In this document: positions 45,189 through 60,300 of the stretch, piece after piece
Position numbering within the stretch: position 1 is the first letter of the stretch
Layout of the letters: each line of letters opens with the position of its first letter
NCBI GenBank assembly: GCA_022579005.1
Contig: MU401604.1
Span: 33,123-97,122, forward strand
Length of the DNA stretch: 64,000 nt
Reading direction: 5' to 3'
From: Poronia punctata
Taxonomy: Eukaryota; Ascomycota; Sordariomycetes; Xylariales; Xylariaceae
Position numbers and translations under genes: made by a program
The notes under the pieces: model-generated
Seen by the model: only the letters and a program-made list of their open reading frames with translations
What the model was told of the DNA's origin: nothing
Database searches by the model: none

Positions 45189-48100
45189 CTATTTGTAGTG
45201 TTTTAACATCTTTTCTTAAAAAGAGAAAGCAAACGTTTTTATTTAGTTTACGCTTTTTTTAATTATATAGCTAATTAGGTAATTAAACAAATCTATAATA
45301 TAGTAATAGTATTAGTTTTTTTATGCGTTTTTTAATGCTATATTTAATTTAACTGTTTTATATTTATAAGTTGCTATTAAACTTTAATAAGTTAATATTT
45401 AAAATAATATTAACTTGTTTATTTTGTTTTTATAATGCTTTAATAATATTAGCTTAATTTTATATTGTTTTATTTTATTTATTTATTAACTTTTTAAGTT
45501 TGCTAATTTTGTTGTTTATTATTTTTTGTTATTAGTTATATTATTAAAAGTATAAGTTAAATATTATAGCTTATTTAATTAATTTTTGCATTTTGCTTGC
45601 TTTTGCTTTTTATTAAGTATTAAATATATATATTGCAGCTTTTTTTAAATTTGTTAAAGTGCTAGTAAGTCTAATTGCTTTATATGCTATTTTTATTGCT
45701 TAATATTTAATTAAAACTTTTACTAAAGCTTATTATAAAATATACTTAGTTTATACGTTTATTATATTATAAATATATACTTTTAAGTTTTTAAAAAACT
45801 TATATAAGTTTATAGTAATTTAAAAAAGTTTAGTTTTTATTTATTTAATAGAATTTTAATTTAGCTATATTAAGTATATTACTTAGCTTTTATTAACTTT
45901 GTTTTAATATTTTTTTAATAATACTTATAGTTTAAACTTAATAGCTAAATATGCTTAAATAGTTTAAACTTTTTAGTTAGCTTAAGCTTTAATTAATTAG
46001 TTAGTTTAAGCTTTTTAATTAGTTTGCGTTTTTTAAATAGTTTTTTAAATAGCTTATATTTTTATTTAAATAGTTTTTTAAATAATATATGTTTTTAGCT
46101 AAATTAAATATGTTTTATTATATAATTGCTTTATTACTTATAATTATTTAATTTATTAAAATATGTTTAAAAAAGTTTTTTTAGCATTACTTTATATAAT
46201 GCTTTGCTAATTATTTAATTATTGTTATAATGTTTATAAGTTTTATTAAACTTATTACTATTAATTATTAAGTTATAAACTTATTATTTATTAGCTTTTT
46301 ATATTAGTTAGTTTATAGTTTTTATATTAATATTTATAAGCATTAGCTTATTGCTTTTAATAATTTAAAACTATTTATTAAGCAAAGTTTTTAAAAAGCT
46401 AAATTAAACTTAATTATAGTAAAAGGTTTGCTATAATTTTTAGCATTGTATTTAGTTTATAAAATAAGTTTTTAATAATTTAAATAGCTTTCAATACTTT
46501 TAAAGTAATTAATATTATATATATTGTTTAGTTATTTTGCTATAGTATATAGTTGCTTGCTTTAATTGCTATTTTTAAGATTTTTTTTGCTTTTTTTTAA
46601 AGTATATTATTAGATTATTATTTATTTAGTTAGCATTATACTAAATAAAATATAACCTTTATTATAAATAATTAAAGATATAGTGTGATTTATTAGCATA
46701 TTGCTTGCTAATATATAATTATGTTTATTAAATTAATTTTAACCTTTTTAACTTTATATTTGCTTTATTGTATAATTTATTATTATTTTTTTATTATAAG
46801 CGTTGCTTTTTTAGTTTTTTATTTAATTATATGCTTACGTTTAGTTAAATTAAAGTTATTAAACATATTATAAATTGCTATTTAATGTTGTTAATTTGCT
46901 AGGCTTACTTAGATTTTCTATGCTTAAAAAAACTTTAAATTAAAAAACATTTTATAAAATAAAATATAGTAAGTTAATTAGTAATAAATCTAATTAGTAA
47001 TAAAGTTATAAAAATAATAAATATAAAATATAAAAAGTAAGCAGCTTTAGTATATAAGTAAAAAAAAATTTTATTACTTTATTACTATATTAGTAAGTAC
47101 TTAGTTATTTTTTTTGTTTATAAGTATTTAAATTTTAATATTAATTTTTAATATAACTATTACCGTTTTTTATTTATTTAATAGCATATTATTTAAAAAT
47201 GTAAAGTTTAGTATAAGTTTGTTTTTTACTTTACTTTTTAACTTATTTAATATTATTAAGTAGTTTTTATTATATTTATAAACAAGTTAAGTAGCGTTTT
47301 ATATTAAAGTATTTTTTAAATATTATATATTATATACTACTAAGTAACCTTTTTAATAAATAAAGTATTTAAAAATAATACCTACTTTTAATTAAACAAT
47401 CTTATAAAATAAAAGTTTTTTTACTTTATATAATTATTATTTTTTATTATTTTTATTAACAAAAATTTAACTAAGTTTAAAACGTTTTTTATTATATAAA
47501 TCTTGTTTTTTAAATACTAAGTATAAGTAAGCTATTAAAATAACTTAATAAACTTTTTAGTACTATAAAAAGTTTAGTTTATATGCAAGTTTTTTTACTT
47601 ATTTAATAATTATAAGTAGTTTAATATATTATTAAAACTATTTACAAAATAGTTTTCTTAGTAAATAATATTTTTTATATAGTTTAAAGTATACTTAATT
47701 TTTTATATTATAGTTTTAAAGTTATTATTTTTTATTATAATAAATTTTTATATTTACTACTATAAAATTAATAGCTATTTATGCTTTTTTTTAATATAGC
47801 TATTAAGCTACATTATAGTTTATTAAATTAAAAAGTATTTAATTAATTAATATTAATTTAGTAAGCTTAAATTTTAAAACTATTTTATTTAAAAATTTGC
47901 TAATAGTTGCTTAGTAAAAGTTATTTATTACATATTATAGTGCTATAATTATTAAAGTTTATAAAATATTTAATGCTATATAATAATATTTAATAGCAAT
48001 TTTTACTTTTTAGTTTTTTTATTTAAATTAACTATTTATTTATAAATAATGTGCTATTAATGCTACTAGTTAAATAGTATTTTTAGCAAAAATAGTTTTT

Positions 48101-51100
48101 TATATATTTAATATAAATTAAAAATCTTTATTAAATATTATTTTTTTAATATGCTTTATTTATAAAGTTGTAGCATTTATAAAAGTACTAAGCTTTATTT
48201 TTTAGCTATATATTTAATATTTTTTAATATTAAAATAAACTATTTTAAAAACTTATATATAACTATTAAAAAGCAATTATATATATTATAGCTTACTATT
48301 TTTTATAGTATATTACAAAATAATACTAATAGCATACTAACTATAAAGTTTAATATAATTATAAAATAAAGCTAGCTTATTATTTTTATTAATTTTATTA
48401 TACTTTTTAGTTTTAATTTATTTGTTTTATTTAATAAACAATATAAGCAATATTTAATATATACTTTTATTTTTTAAGCTATACTTTAAATAAAATATAG
48501 TTATAGCAGCTTTATTATTTATTTAGCACTAAAGTAATGCTTATTATTATATACTATTTATAAAATATTTTTTATATATAGTATTAAAATTACTAATTTT
48601 TTTAGCTTAGTATAAAGCATATAATAAAGTAGTTTATTTATAATTTTAAATTATAAACCTTTAGCTAATTTGCTATTTGCTAGTATGTTTATAATTCTTT
48701 TTATTTTAACATTGTTTTAGTATTTTTTTATTAGTTTTTATTAGTATTTGTTTAATAACTAAGCGTTATATATATAATATATATTATAAAATATGTTATT
48801 AAAAATGGTTTTATTTATTTGTTTTTAATTTATTTAGTTTTTTTTATTTATTTTTATAAGTAAGCGCAAAAGTATATTTAAAACTAAATTAATATATTTT
48901 AAAATATGCTAAACGTTTAACTAATATTGCTTTAAATATATTAATGCTTAAATAAGTCTTAGGTTTATTTTTATAATATTTATAGTTTATATATTTTATT
49001 AGTTAACAATACTTTAAATTATTTTATAGTTTATTAAAACTATAATAAGTTAGCAACAAAATTAAATTTAAAGTTTAAAATGTTTATAAAGCTAAACTAA
49101 ATATAAAACTTTTAATTTTATTATATAATATTTCCTTTTTAATTTTAAAAGTACTTTGCTAAAGTATATAATTAATTAAATCTTATTAGTAAAAATCAAG
49201 CTGCTATTTTATTTTCTTTTAATATAAAAAATTATTATTTTATAGCCTTTTTTTATTAAAGCATTAATTTTAAAAAAAACTTGTTTATTATAGTCCTAAT
49301 AAACAAAGTAGTTTAATTTAAATAGATCTGCTTAAATTATTTAAAATGCTTTAAGTTTTTATAAAATAAGCTTAATGTTATAATTAGGTTATAAAGAAAG
49401 CAAGGCTTTTAAAGGTGACTTAATTTATTGTTAAAAATCTTAAAGTAAAAAAAAAAAAAAAAAAAAGCTTTTAAGTTTTTATTAAAGGTGCAAACCTATA
49501 TATGCACTAACTAGTAAGGCTGCAGCTGTTTATAAGTATAGGCCTTTATATTTACTGTTTAAAGGAAATAATAGCTATAAGCTACCTAATTAGCTATACT
49601 GCTATTAACTAATTTATAACTACTCTTTTTAAAAGAAAAAAATAACTTATTTTAAAGCATAGTTTAAGTTTAAACTAGTATTTTTTAAGTTTTTTTTAAT
49701 TAATTACTTTTTAGCTAAAAAGAAATTGCTTTAAGTATTTATTATTACTATAATAGTTTAAGCCTTTATACTATTATGCTATAGTGCTAGTTTTTTTATA
49801 ACTAATTATAGTAGTCTAACTGCATAAAGTAGCTTTTTTACGCGTTTTTTTTTTGCGTTTTTTATACTTTTAATATAAGTTGCATAGCTTTATTATTATT
49901 AATATATAATTTATTAAATTTATTATAAGCTGCTGCTTTAAGCTATTTAAGTAAGTATAGTAGTAGCCTAGCTATTTTAAAGTATTATTTATAAAATTTT
50001 TTTAGTAATTTTATGCTATTTTTAAAGTTTTTTATAAAATACTATTTATTGTTTATATTTTAGCCTTTTTAATTAACTTTATATTATAGTTTTTTATAAT
50101 ATAGTTTTAATGTTTATATTTTTTTTATTATAAATTTTTTTTGCTTAATAGCATAATTGCTTTGCTTTTAAATTTTTTTAATTTTTGCTTTAGTAATAAA
50201 TTATTTAAATATTTTTATAGTTAGTTAGCATAGTATTTATTTATTACTTACTAAGTTAGCAGTACTTTAAGCGTATAAGTATTTTTTTTATAATATAAAA
50301 TATAAAACTTTTATTAAGTTATTAAGTAGTTTAGCTTATTAAATAGTTAGTTAGTTTGCTATGCTTGCTATTTTTTTAGTATAAAAATAAAACTTTTTAT
50401 ATTAAAATTAAAGTTTTTATAGCTTTAGTTTGCTTGCTTAGTTATTTGCTTTTATATATATAGCAGGTTTTTTTTAGCTATATTAACATAGTTTATAATA
50501 GTTTAAATTTAGTTTTACGCTTTAGTACGCAATTTTTATTTTTATTAAATAAAGTTTTTTAGCTTATAGTTAGCTATTTAATTTTTTTAATTAAATTATA
50601 ATAGCATAAAAAAACCTATTTTTACTTTATATAGCAATAGTTTTGTTAACTTATATAATATTGTAGCTTATATATAGTTTATAGCTAATATTTTTTAACT
50701 AATTATTTTAATAATAGTTAATATATAAGTATAACTTTTAGTTTAAGTATTTATTTATTATTTTAGCTTATTTTACTATTTTATAATGTTTTAATAAAGC
50801 TAAAGTTTATACAATGCTTAAAATCTTAGCAACTTTATTTATAAATATAAAAATAAATTAAAAGCTATAGTTTAAAGTAATTATAATTAATAACTTAAAT
50901 ATTTTAAATAGTTTTTTATAGTATAGCTACGCTACTTATTATGCTATAATCTTTATTATATAAAGTATAGTTTAAAAATTTTTTTTTAGTTTATTTACTA
51001 TAACTATTATATTATTAAACTTATATTTATTTTTTAATATTTGCTTAAAGTTTATTATAATATATTTTTAAACGTAGTTTAAAATTAGTAATAGTATTAA

Positions 51101-51150
51101 CTTGCTAAAAGTTTTATTTTTAAAAACTTTAGCTAAATAATATTATAAGC

Positions 51151-51379
51151 AATTTACTATTGCAATAAAAATTGAAGATTTCCAAAGATCACTTCAACTT
51201 TATACTAAAAAAGGTCTAGCTAAAGTAGACGCATTAACTAGGTTTTAAAGGCTTTGCATTAATTATAGCTTTATAAAGGTATCTTGAAAAGCATAACTTA
51301 GTATATTATATGTATAATAAATAGCTAGATATTTAGGTCTAAAAAGCAACGCAAAAATAAGGGCTATATATATAAAAAT
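51151..51379 (+). repeat. Direct repeat copy A (less mutated)
   Basis: Aligns without gaps to 63772-64000, offset 12,621. From 51154 onward I count 21 differences in 226 positions, all transitions. Copy A keeps more G and C than copy B. The similarity probably continues beyond 51379, but the partner is cut by the window end. The surrounding 51151-51640 is an island with more TpC and CpC than its flanks. A 77-codon open frame on the minus strand (51263-51496) lies over it and has no recognisable family. Confidence 0.92.
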
Positions 51380-54300
51380 AAAAATTAAGCTATCCCCTTT
51401 TAGTCTTATAGCTACCTTATAACGTAAGGCATAATTAGCATGTATACTAATTACGTTATAATCTTCTTTAGCTAAAAAGGTCGCTGTTTTTAGCACTTTT
51501 AAAGCTAAAATAAGTTAACGCATTATAAAAACTCTTTTTTTTAGTAAAATTAATATAATGCCCTTATTGTCCTATTATTTAACAGGCTTTTTATAGCTAT
51601 TTAAAGCTATTAGGGGTTTTGTTTATTAAGATCGCCTATTGCTACCTTTAGTAGTAGCTTGCTTTAGTTGCTATAACTTTGTTTTAGCTATTGCAGCATT
51701 AAAAGCTTTTATATTTACGTAGTACTATACTTAACCTTTTTATTTGCAAAAATAAATAAGCTAAAAGCAAGTTATATACTAAAAAAAAGTTTTATTAACT
51801 TTATAGTATAAGGCAGTAGCTAGACCTATACTTATATTAATAGTAAATTACTTTAGCGTGCTTTACTAATAATGCTATAATATAATATTTTTAATAGTAA
51901 ATTTAAGTATATATTTTTTTACTTTTATAAGAAAACTATAAAGCTTATAATAAGTTAAATGCTATTACGCTTTTTTTTAAAACTTTTTAACTAGTAAATC
52001 TTTTAGTTTTAAGCTATAGCAACTATTAATAAAAAGCTTTTTTTTAAATAAGCATACTATTAATAATTTAAATAAGGTACTTATTAACTTATAATCTTTT
52101 TATAAAAAAGTAAATAAAGCTATGCTAAATAACAAACATAAAAGTGCTTTTAAAGTACTATAAATGTTTAAACTAGTAAACTTAGTTATAGTAGTTTTAA
52201 AAGTTTAAAAATAAGTAGCTTTATATTAATTTTGTTTTTTTAAAACAGTCCTTTTTTTTATAAAGCAGATTTTAGCTGTTTTTTTAAGTGCTATTAAGAT
52301 AGTAATAGTATTTTAAAGCTTATATTTACTAAAAGTACTAGTAGTTAAAAGTGTTAGCTAATTTAAAACTTTAAATAAGTAAACAATGTAAATAATATAA
52401 AGTATTTTGCATTTTTAACTTTTTTACTATATTAGTAAAAATATAACTATAACGTATTATAGTATAGGCAATATATAAAATATAGTTTTGTAAACTTGCT
52501 ATAACTTTTTTTTAATTTATATAATGCTTTATTTTAGTATTTTTAAGCTATTAATAATAAAAGCTACTATTTAAAAATAATTAACTACTATAGTGTACTA
52601 ATAAGCTTTTTTATAAAACCTTAAAATAAAATATGCTAGTATTTAATTATAAGTAGCCTTTTTTTATTATAAGTTATAAGTAGCTTTGTTTTAAGCCTAA
52701 GTTTTTATAAAATAAAATCTTTATATAAGCTTAATAACTATAAATAAATACTTAAAGCAAAAACTAAAATAATAGGTTTTTATAAAATGCTTTAAGGTAA
52801 CTACTACTTTTTTATTAAAAAGCTATTTTTAGCAGCAAACTTAAAGCGCTATATTAATTAAATATTTTAGCTTATACTAGTATTATAACGTGTTGCTGTT
52901 TTTATTATATAGGTTTATAAAGCTATAAAAGCTATTAGTATTTAGTTTTAAAAAATATAAAATATTTAGGTTTAAATTAAAAATATGCCTAGTTTATAAA
53001 AAAGCAAGCGCGCTTTTATATAGCTATTTAAAGTGTATTTTTATAAGCAAATTTTTAAGATCTAAGTTTTAAGTAAGCATAGCAAAAGTATTTAAAATAA
53101 TAATATTAAGTATAGATAATATAGTTAATAAAGGTTGCTAAGGTATAGCTAGCTTAAATATAAAACCTTTTTACTTTAATAAGACTTTATATTAGGTTGC
53201 TAACTATATTATTAATATAATAAATACTAATAAGTTTACTTTTAGTGCTTAGTTAAGCATTAAGTTAATTATATTATTTAAAGGCCTAATAAAGGTAATT
53301 AAAGTTGCTAGGCAAAGGTATTTATATAACTAGCTATTATTTTAACTATAAAAAAAAAAAAACCTAATTTAAGTAAGAACTTTATATGTTCTTTATAGCT
53401 AAATGCTTATTAAAAGCTTTAGTGCTTATATATGTTTAAAAGTAAAGACTTAGTTTATTAAGTTAAATATATAAGCTTTTTATAAGTAGAGATTAACTAT
53501 AATAAAAATTTAATAACTGCTGCTAATATATTTTTTTAAAATAAAAAGCTTTATATTAACTATATTTTTTTTAAACTGTTATTATAATTATTTTTTTAAG
53601 TAGCTGCTAAAGGTTTTAAATAAAAGGTTTTAAAATATACTTATAGCCTAGCTAAATATATTTTTAATTAAAATATAAAGCTAGTTTTTTAAAATTAAAT
53701 AAATGCTTGCTATAATTTTACTTTTTAAAAGCTAGCTATAATAGTAGTGCTTAATTAGTATATTAAGCTAAAAACTAAATATTTTTTTTTGCTATATTTT
53801 TTAAAAAATAAAATCTAAGCATTTTTTATTATAAAGCAAATAGTTAATTTTATTATTGCTAATATTTTTGTTGCTTAAAGATTTTTATAGTTTTATATAG
53901 TTTAGTAATAAGTTAATACGCTTAAAGTAATTTTGCTAAATACTTGCAAGCGCAAATAAAGGTTTTTAAAAGTAAATAAGGGCTATAATTCCTTATAGCG
54001 CGTTTTTTTTAAGTACTAAGATTTAATTTGCTATATTGTATAAAGTAATAAATTAAATATATAAAGTTAAACTATAGTACTAAGTAAACTAAAGATAAAA
54101 AAATAAAAATAAAAGTTTTTAAAAAAAAAAAAAAGTGTAAGCATAAGTATAAACTAAAAAAATAAAAGTAAGTTTGCAAGCTGTTTTTTATAAGTATAGC
54201 ATATAAACTAGCAAATAAAATTATAGTAAGTATTTTTTCTAGGTTTTTTTTATAATAAATTAAAGTAAAAAGACTTAATAAAATTTGCTTTATTAAGTGC

Positions 54301-57300
54301 TTAAAGCTATAAGTATAAATTATTATAATATACTTATAACTTTTAAGTGTTTGCTTGCTAAATTAAATAATTTTTATAAGGCTAGCTTGCTAATAGTAAC
54401 TTAAGATTATATATTATCTATACTTTATTAAGCTAATATAAGTTTTTATTAAAAAAGCAGTAAGCTAAGTATTAAAAAACTATTTTTTTTTTTTTTTGCT
54501 TTTTTGCTTTTTTCTTAGGTTTTTAAATATTTTTTGCTGCCTTATTGTTTTAAAATTAATGCTATGCTTTATTATAAATATTTTAAAGCTTATAAAAATA
54601 AGCAAAAGTAATACTAATATAAACTACGTAATTAGCAAAGATTTTAGTACTAATATTGCTTATAAAAAGTAGTTGCTAAGCTTGGTTAAAAAAATAAGCA
54701 AAGCTTAGCTAGTTATAAAAAAAAATAAAAAAACTGTTTTTAGGCCTAAATAGTAAAAGGTAAAGGTATTATATTAATTTTTTATTGCTTAAGCAGGTGT
54801 TAATATGTTAAAAATGCTTAAGGCTTTAAAAATTAAAATTGTTAGTAATATTGCTTAAAGTTATTATGTTTGCTAGCTAGTTTACTTATTTTTTTATATT
54901 ACTAGTAGCGCTTTAAAATATATTATTAAGCTTATAAAAGCTTTAGCAAAAAAAGAAAACTTTAACTTAAAGCCTGTCTATATTAAAAGTAAAAACAGCA
55001 AACTATAAGGTAAATATTTTATACGTTTGTTATAAGATTAACGTTAATATAAGGCTTTTTTAATCTAATAAATAGGTTACTTAAATGTTATTTTTTACAT
55101 ATGCTATAAAAAGCGTTTTATTAAATTAAATATAAATACTTGCTTAAGTATATAGCTATTTTTTAAGTATATTTTTAATTTAAAACTTTAAAGTAGTTTT
55201 TATAGCAACTATGCGTTTATAGTTTAAAACGCATTTTATACTTATTATAACGTAGTTAATTTGCTTTTTAAAATATAGCAACTTATAGCGTTTAATTTAA
55301 CTAAAGGCTTTATATTTATTATAAACTTTAAAGCATATAAGCTAATATTTATATTGTTATTAAAAAAGCTTATATAGTTAACGTATAAATAGTTTATTAA
55401 ATAAAGCTTAAAAAGGAAATTTTAATAACTATATATAAAATAAAAAAAAAAAAAGTAAAAAAATAGAAAAAATATTTAAGAAAATTAGGCATTATGTTAA
55501 TTTATATAAAAAATAAAACAAAAATATATGTTTTAAAATATTAAATAAAAATATTAAAAAAAACAGTTAAAAGTAGCAAAGTACACTTTTTATTTTAGGT
55601 AATATAGAAAACAAAAAGAGTATTACTACTATATTTTTTAAAAGCAAGTTGTTAATTTTAATATATAGATAAAGAAAATATTTAAAAATAATAAGATTAA
55701 AAAAAATTAGTAATAGGTTTAAAAGAAAAAAAATATAAATAAAAGGCTTTTAAAAGTAAAAAGCTAGCATAATGTTTATATTATAAAGTTACTTTACTAT
55801 TTTCTTTTAAAGCAATATAAAACTAAAAAGCTAAAAATAGAAATTTATTAAATAAGTAGTGCTAGCTAAGCTTTTAAAAAGAAAACGTGTTATAAATAAA
55901 GGTATTTAGTTAATTTTGCATTATACTAAACCTATAAACGCTATTAATAGCTACTGTGTTAATATTTATTAGTTTAAAAAAGCTATTAATATAATTATAG
56001 TTTTTATAAAAATTTAAAGCAAAGTTATTATTTATTACTAAAGGTTTTAAGTCTGGCTTATTAATAAGCTTGTTTTTTTAAAAAACACTTTTAGTAGTTT
56101 AAGGGTTTAAGTTAGGGTTTTTTAGTGCTTAGTATTTTTTATTATTTTTATAAAAAGCTTAAAGTTGTTTTGTAAGATAGCAGCTATATAGCTATTATTT
56201 ATTTATTTTAGCAAGCTTATAGCGTGTATTACTTATAGCTTTAGTAATTTAGTATAGCTTATTTTATTAATATAAAAGCTTTTTATTATTACTTTTATTA
56301 ATTTTAAAAAAAGTATTAAATAAGAGTATAAAGTTACTAATGCACATTTTAAGCTAGATTTTATAAGCATTTTGTTAATTTTGTTAGTTTACGTTATTTT
56401 TTTATTTTAAAGTAATAATTTTTTTTATGCGTTTAACATTTTTTATATAATATTTTAGCTGCTTTACTTTTAACGCTACTAAATTAATATAATTAAAAAC
56501 TAAATCCTATTATAGTACTTGCTATATTAATATAATGTTTTTAATTAGCAAAATAGGTAAACGTTTATAAACTAGTTTATATAAGCTATATTTATAGTAT
56601 TAAATAGTAATGTTATTTGCTAAAATAGCAAAGCTTAGGTAATTTAGCTAGTTTTTTCTAGTCTTATTAGTTACTTTTATAAGCGTTATTTTAATTAAGC
56701 AGTGCTTACTTTTAATAAGGCCTTGTGCTTAAAAGTAGTAAGCTAGCTTATAAGCTATATAATACTTAAAGTGCTTAGCTACTATAACAACTTTTTTTTT
56801 AAATTTACTTTTATTATTATACTTAATACGTAGCGCGCTACTATAGTAATATGCTATATATTTATAAAAAAACTTAAATACTAATTTAAAATTTACTTAT
56901 TAAAAAGCTTTAGCTTTAAAAAAAGCTATTTATTTATATTGTGCTTTAATTAAAGTAAAAAAATCTTTATAAAATAGCATAGTTTAAATATTAATAACTT
57001 ATAAGCATAAAAAGCTAATAAAAATGTTGTACTAGTACTATTTTTTAAGCAAGCTGCTTTATAACTTTTAATAGTTAAAATAAAACTTAGTTACTAAGTA
57101 AATATTTTTAGTAAAGTTAAGCTAGTAATAAAGTTGTAAAATTTGTTAAATTATTAAGTTAATTTCTTTATAGCTAAAAGCTAAGTAGATTTTTTAAATA
57201 ATTAACTTGCGCTTTTTTAGAAAATTAATATATTGCTTAGAAATAAAATGCTAAGTTGCTTGTTTTTATAAAGTATTATTATATACAAAGTATTAATATA

Positions 57301-60300
57301 TATAATTTTTAAACCTTTTTTGTTTACGTTTATTATTATAGTATTTTAAAACAATATTAGTAATAAGAAATTAAGCAATTTTTTAACTTTTTTAGGTTTA
57401 TTAAACTATAAGCTTTAGCAGTAGCTTAATAAGCTAAATTAAGTAGCTAAAAGTAAGTAACTTATAATTAGGTTTTAAGGCTTTATTTGCGCTTACTTAT
57501 AAGTTAGCTTAAACTATATTAATATTTATAAATATAGCGCTAAGCTAAGTATTAATAAATTGCTTTACGTTACCTTTTTACTTATTGTTGTTATTATTAG
57601 TAAGCTTTTAAAGTTGCCAGAATAAGCTATTTATAGCTGTGTATTTTTTTTTTAGTATATAGCAAAGCTTAAAGTTAAATATTTTAATATATAAGATTTA
57701 CTAAGTAAAGATTATATTTAAGAAAGCAAAAAACTTATTATTTAGCTAGGTAATTAGGACTTTTGCGTTAGTCTTTAAAATAAATTATATACTATAAAAG
57801 TAGTTCTGCAAGCGTTTTAGTAACTTAATAATATTAAAAGCTTCTTTTTTTATAGCGTTATAGTTTAACTTAAGGCCTTTTTAATATTTTAACTTATATT
57901 AAGCTAGCTTAATTTCTTTATTTACTTTTTAAGCTAAAACATATTTTTATTTAGTTTTAAAAGTATTAGTTTAAAAGTAGATTTGCTTACTTTTATAGTT
58001 AATAGTAATTAAAAGTAATATATTAATTAAAGCAAGTTTTAACTAATTTATAAACTATTATTATTTATTTTTTTAAATAAAAGCTATATTTTTTTATAAA
58101 AAAGTAGTAAAAAGTATATAAATTTAAAAGTAGTTTTTAATTTATATCTTATAGTAAACAATAACTTTAAAAAAAGCTTTAATGTTTATAATGTTTTTAT
58201 ATGCAAGCTATTTTTTAATTTTAATAACCTTTATACTAATAGGCTTTTTTTTATATATTTTATATATAAACTTAATAATTTTTATAAATTAGCAATACTA
58301 TTTGCTTTTTATAGCACTTAAAGTAAAACTTGCTAGTTTTAAGTTAAAAAGCATAGTATTAATATTTTTTAAATGCTTTAAGACGTATTGCTTAACTTTA
58401 AAGGCGACTTTTTAATTGTTATAATATAATATAAAGCTTTTAATTCCTATATTATTAAAAAAAAGCTTATATTTTTAAAAGGCAATGTTAAAAAGGACTT
58501 ACATAATAATATGCAAAAACTAAGCAATAGAGTTTATATAGCCTTATAGCAAGGTTGTTATTTAAAGTAACCTAAGCAAAGTATTAAATATAGTTAAAGC
58601 ATAGCTATAAATAAAAAAATTAATTTAGTTATAGCTAAAAAACAAATTACTAACTAATATAATAACGTATATAGCAAATTTTTTTATAAACTTATTATAG
58701 CTTTGCAGCAAAACAGCGTTTTAAATAGTAATAGTATTAAGCTTAGTAGCTAAGTTAATAAGGCGTAGGCCTTTTTTAAGCTTTTTAACTATAAACTATA
58801 TATTATAATATAGTAAGCTTGCTTTTTTTAAAACCTTGTTTTTAAAGCATATTTGCAAGACTTTAATAACCTTGTTCTTTAGTAGCGCAAAAATTAAAAT
58901 ACTTTTAGCTTGCTATGCTTTATAAGGCACTGCTTTAATTTTATATAGTAAAGCAATACTATTATTAGCGTATTTTATTTTAAAAAAATCTTATACTAAA
59001 ACTATTTTCTTATAAAAGAAGATTTTTAGCAAAACTATTTTTTTTACATTAGTAAAGTTAGTTTTTTTTAAGCTTTAAAGTAGCTTTATAACCTTTTTTT
59101 AAGTAAGTTGCGTTTTTTAAAAGTATTTTATAAATTAAAGCTAAATATTTTTATAAATACCTTTTTATTATAACTAAGTCTTATTTTTAATGTTTATAAC
59201 TTTTTTTTTAATAGCTTTTTTTTTTTAGTTATACATGCTTAAAAAAGTTGTTTTGTTTAGTAAAACATTGTTAAAAAAATAAACTTTTTTAGCCTTGCTT
59301 TTATATATAGTAAAAACATTAAATAACTTAATTAAGGTACTTAGTTAATTTACTTTTTTAATAGCAGCAATGCTAGTTTATTAAGCTTTATAATAAACCT
59401 TTTAAGTAATATTATAGAAAATATTTATAAAAGTATTATTATATAGTATAGCTTATATAATCTTGTTGTTAGCTAAACTAATTAAAAATATATTAAAAAA
59501 GCTAAAATTAATACTATGCTTATAATTAAATAGTATAGCGTTTTTAAAATAAGTAAAGCTAAGGCTAGCAATATTTAAAAGTAAGCTTTTTTTAATATTA
59601 AGCACTATATTAGGGATTTTTTCTTAAAGCATGCTATAAAAAGCAGCGTTATAATTTATAACTAAGGTAATGTTTTAATTATAGTAAAATAAGTTAAACT
59701 TGTTATTATTATCGCTATTAGCTACTTTTTTAATAGTTGCTTAATAAGGCCTTATTATACTATTTGCTAGCTTTAAAAATAGGCAAATAGTAGCTAGTTT
59801 TTTAATATATTAATAACTTTAAATAGCTATAATAAAAACTAGTTTTTAATAAACGCTATTAAAATTATAATTTTTATTTTTTTAAACTATATATTATATA
59901 TAAAGTAGTTATTTTAATAGTATAAAAACATGTTTATTTTAATAATAAAATTTATACTTAAAAGCAAAAAAAATAAAGCATATTGTTTTAAGATAATATA
60001 TAATAAAAAATTAACGCTTTGCTTAGTAAGCTATACTTTAGTTTTAATAACACTAGTATAACTAACTTTATTAGCATTATTGCTATAGCTTTTTTAAGTA
60101 AAACTAGTTTGTTAAACTAGCAAAGCGTGCTTTAAAACATATATTTTAATAATAAGGCTAGCTTGCATACTAGTATTAATAACTTTTATAATAAGCTTGC
60201 TTTGCTTTTTTATGCTTATAATAATAGTAATCTTAAAGTAAGTTTAAATATAGTTAGTAACTATATATTGCTTTAAAGCTATAAAAAATACTTAAAATAA

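Noticed and set aside
51263..51496. 77-codon minus-strand frame as a surviving transposon gene
   Set aside because: It has a hydrophobic, Ile-rich composition expected from A/T-biased DNA. It overlaps repeat copy A, in which copy B is interrupted; no domain is readable.
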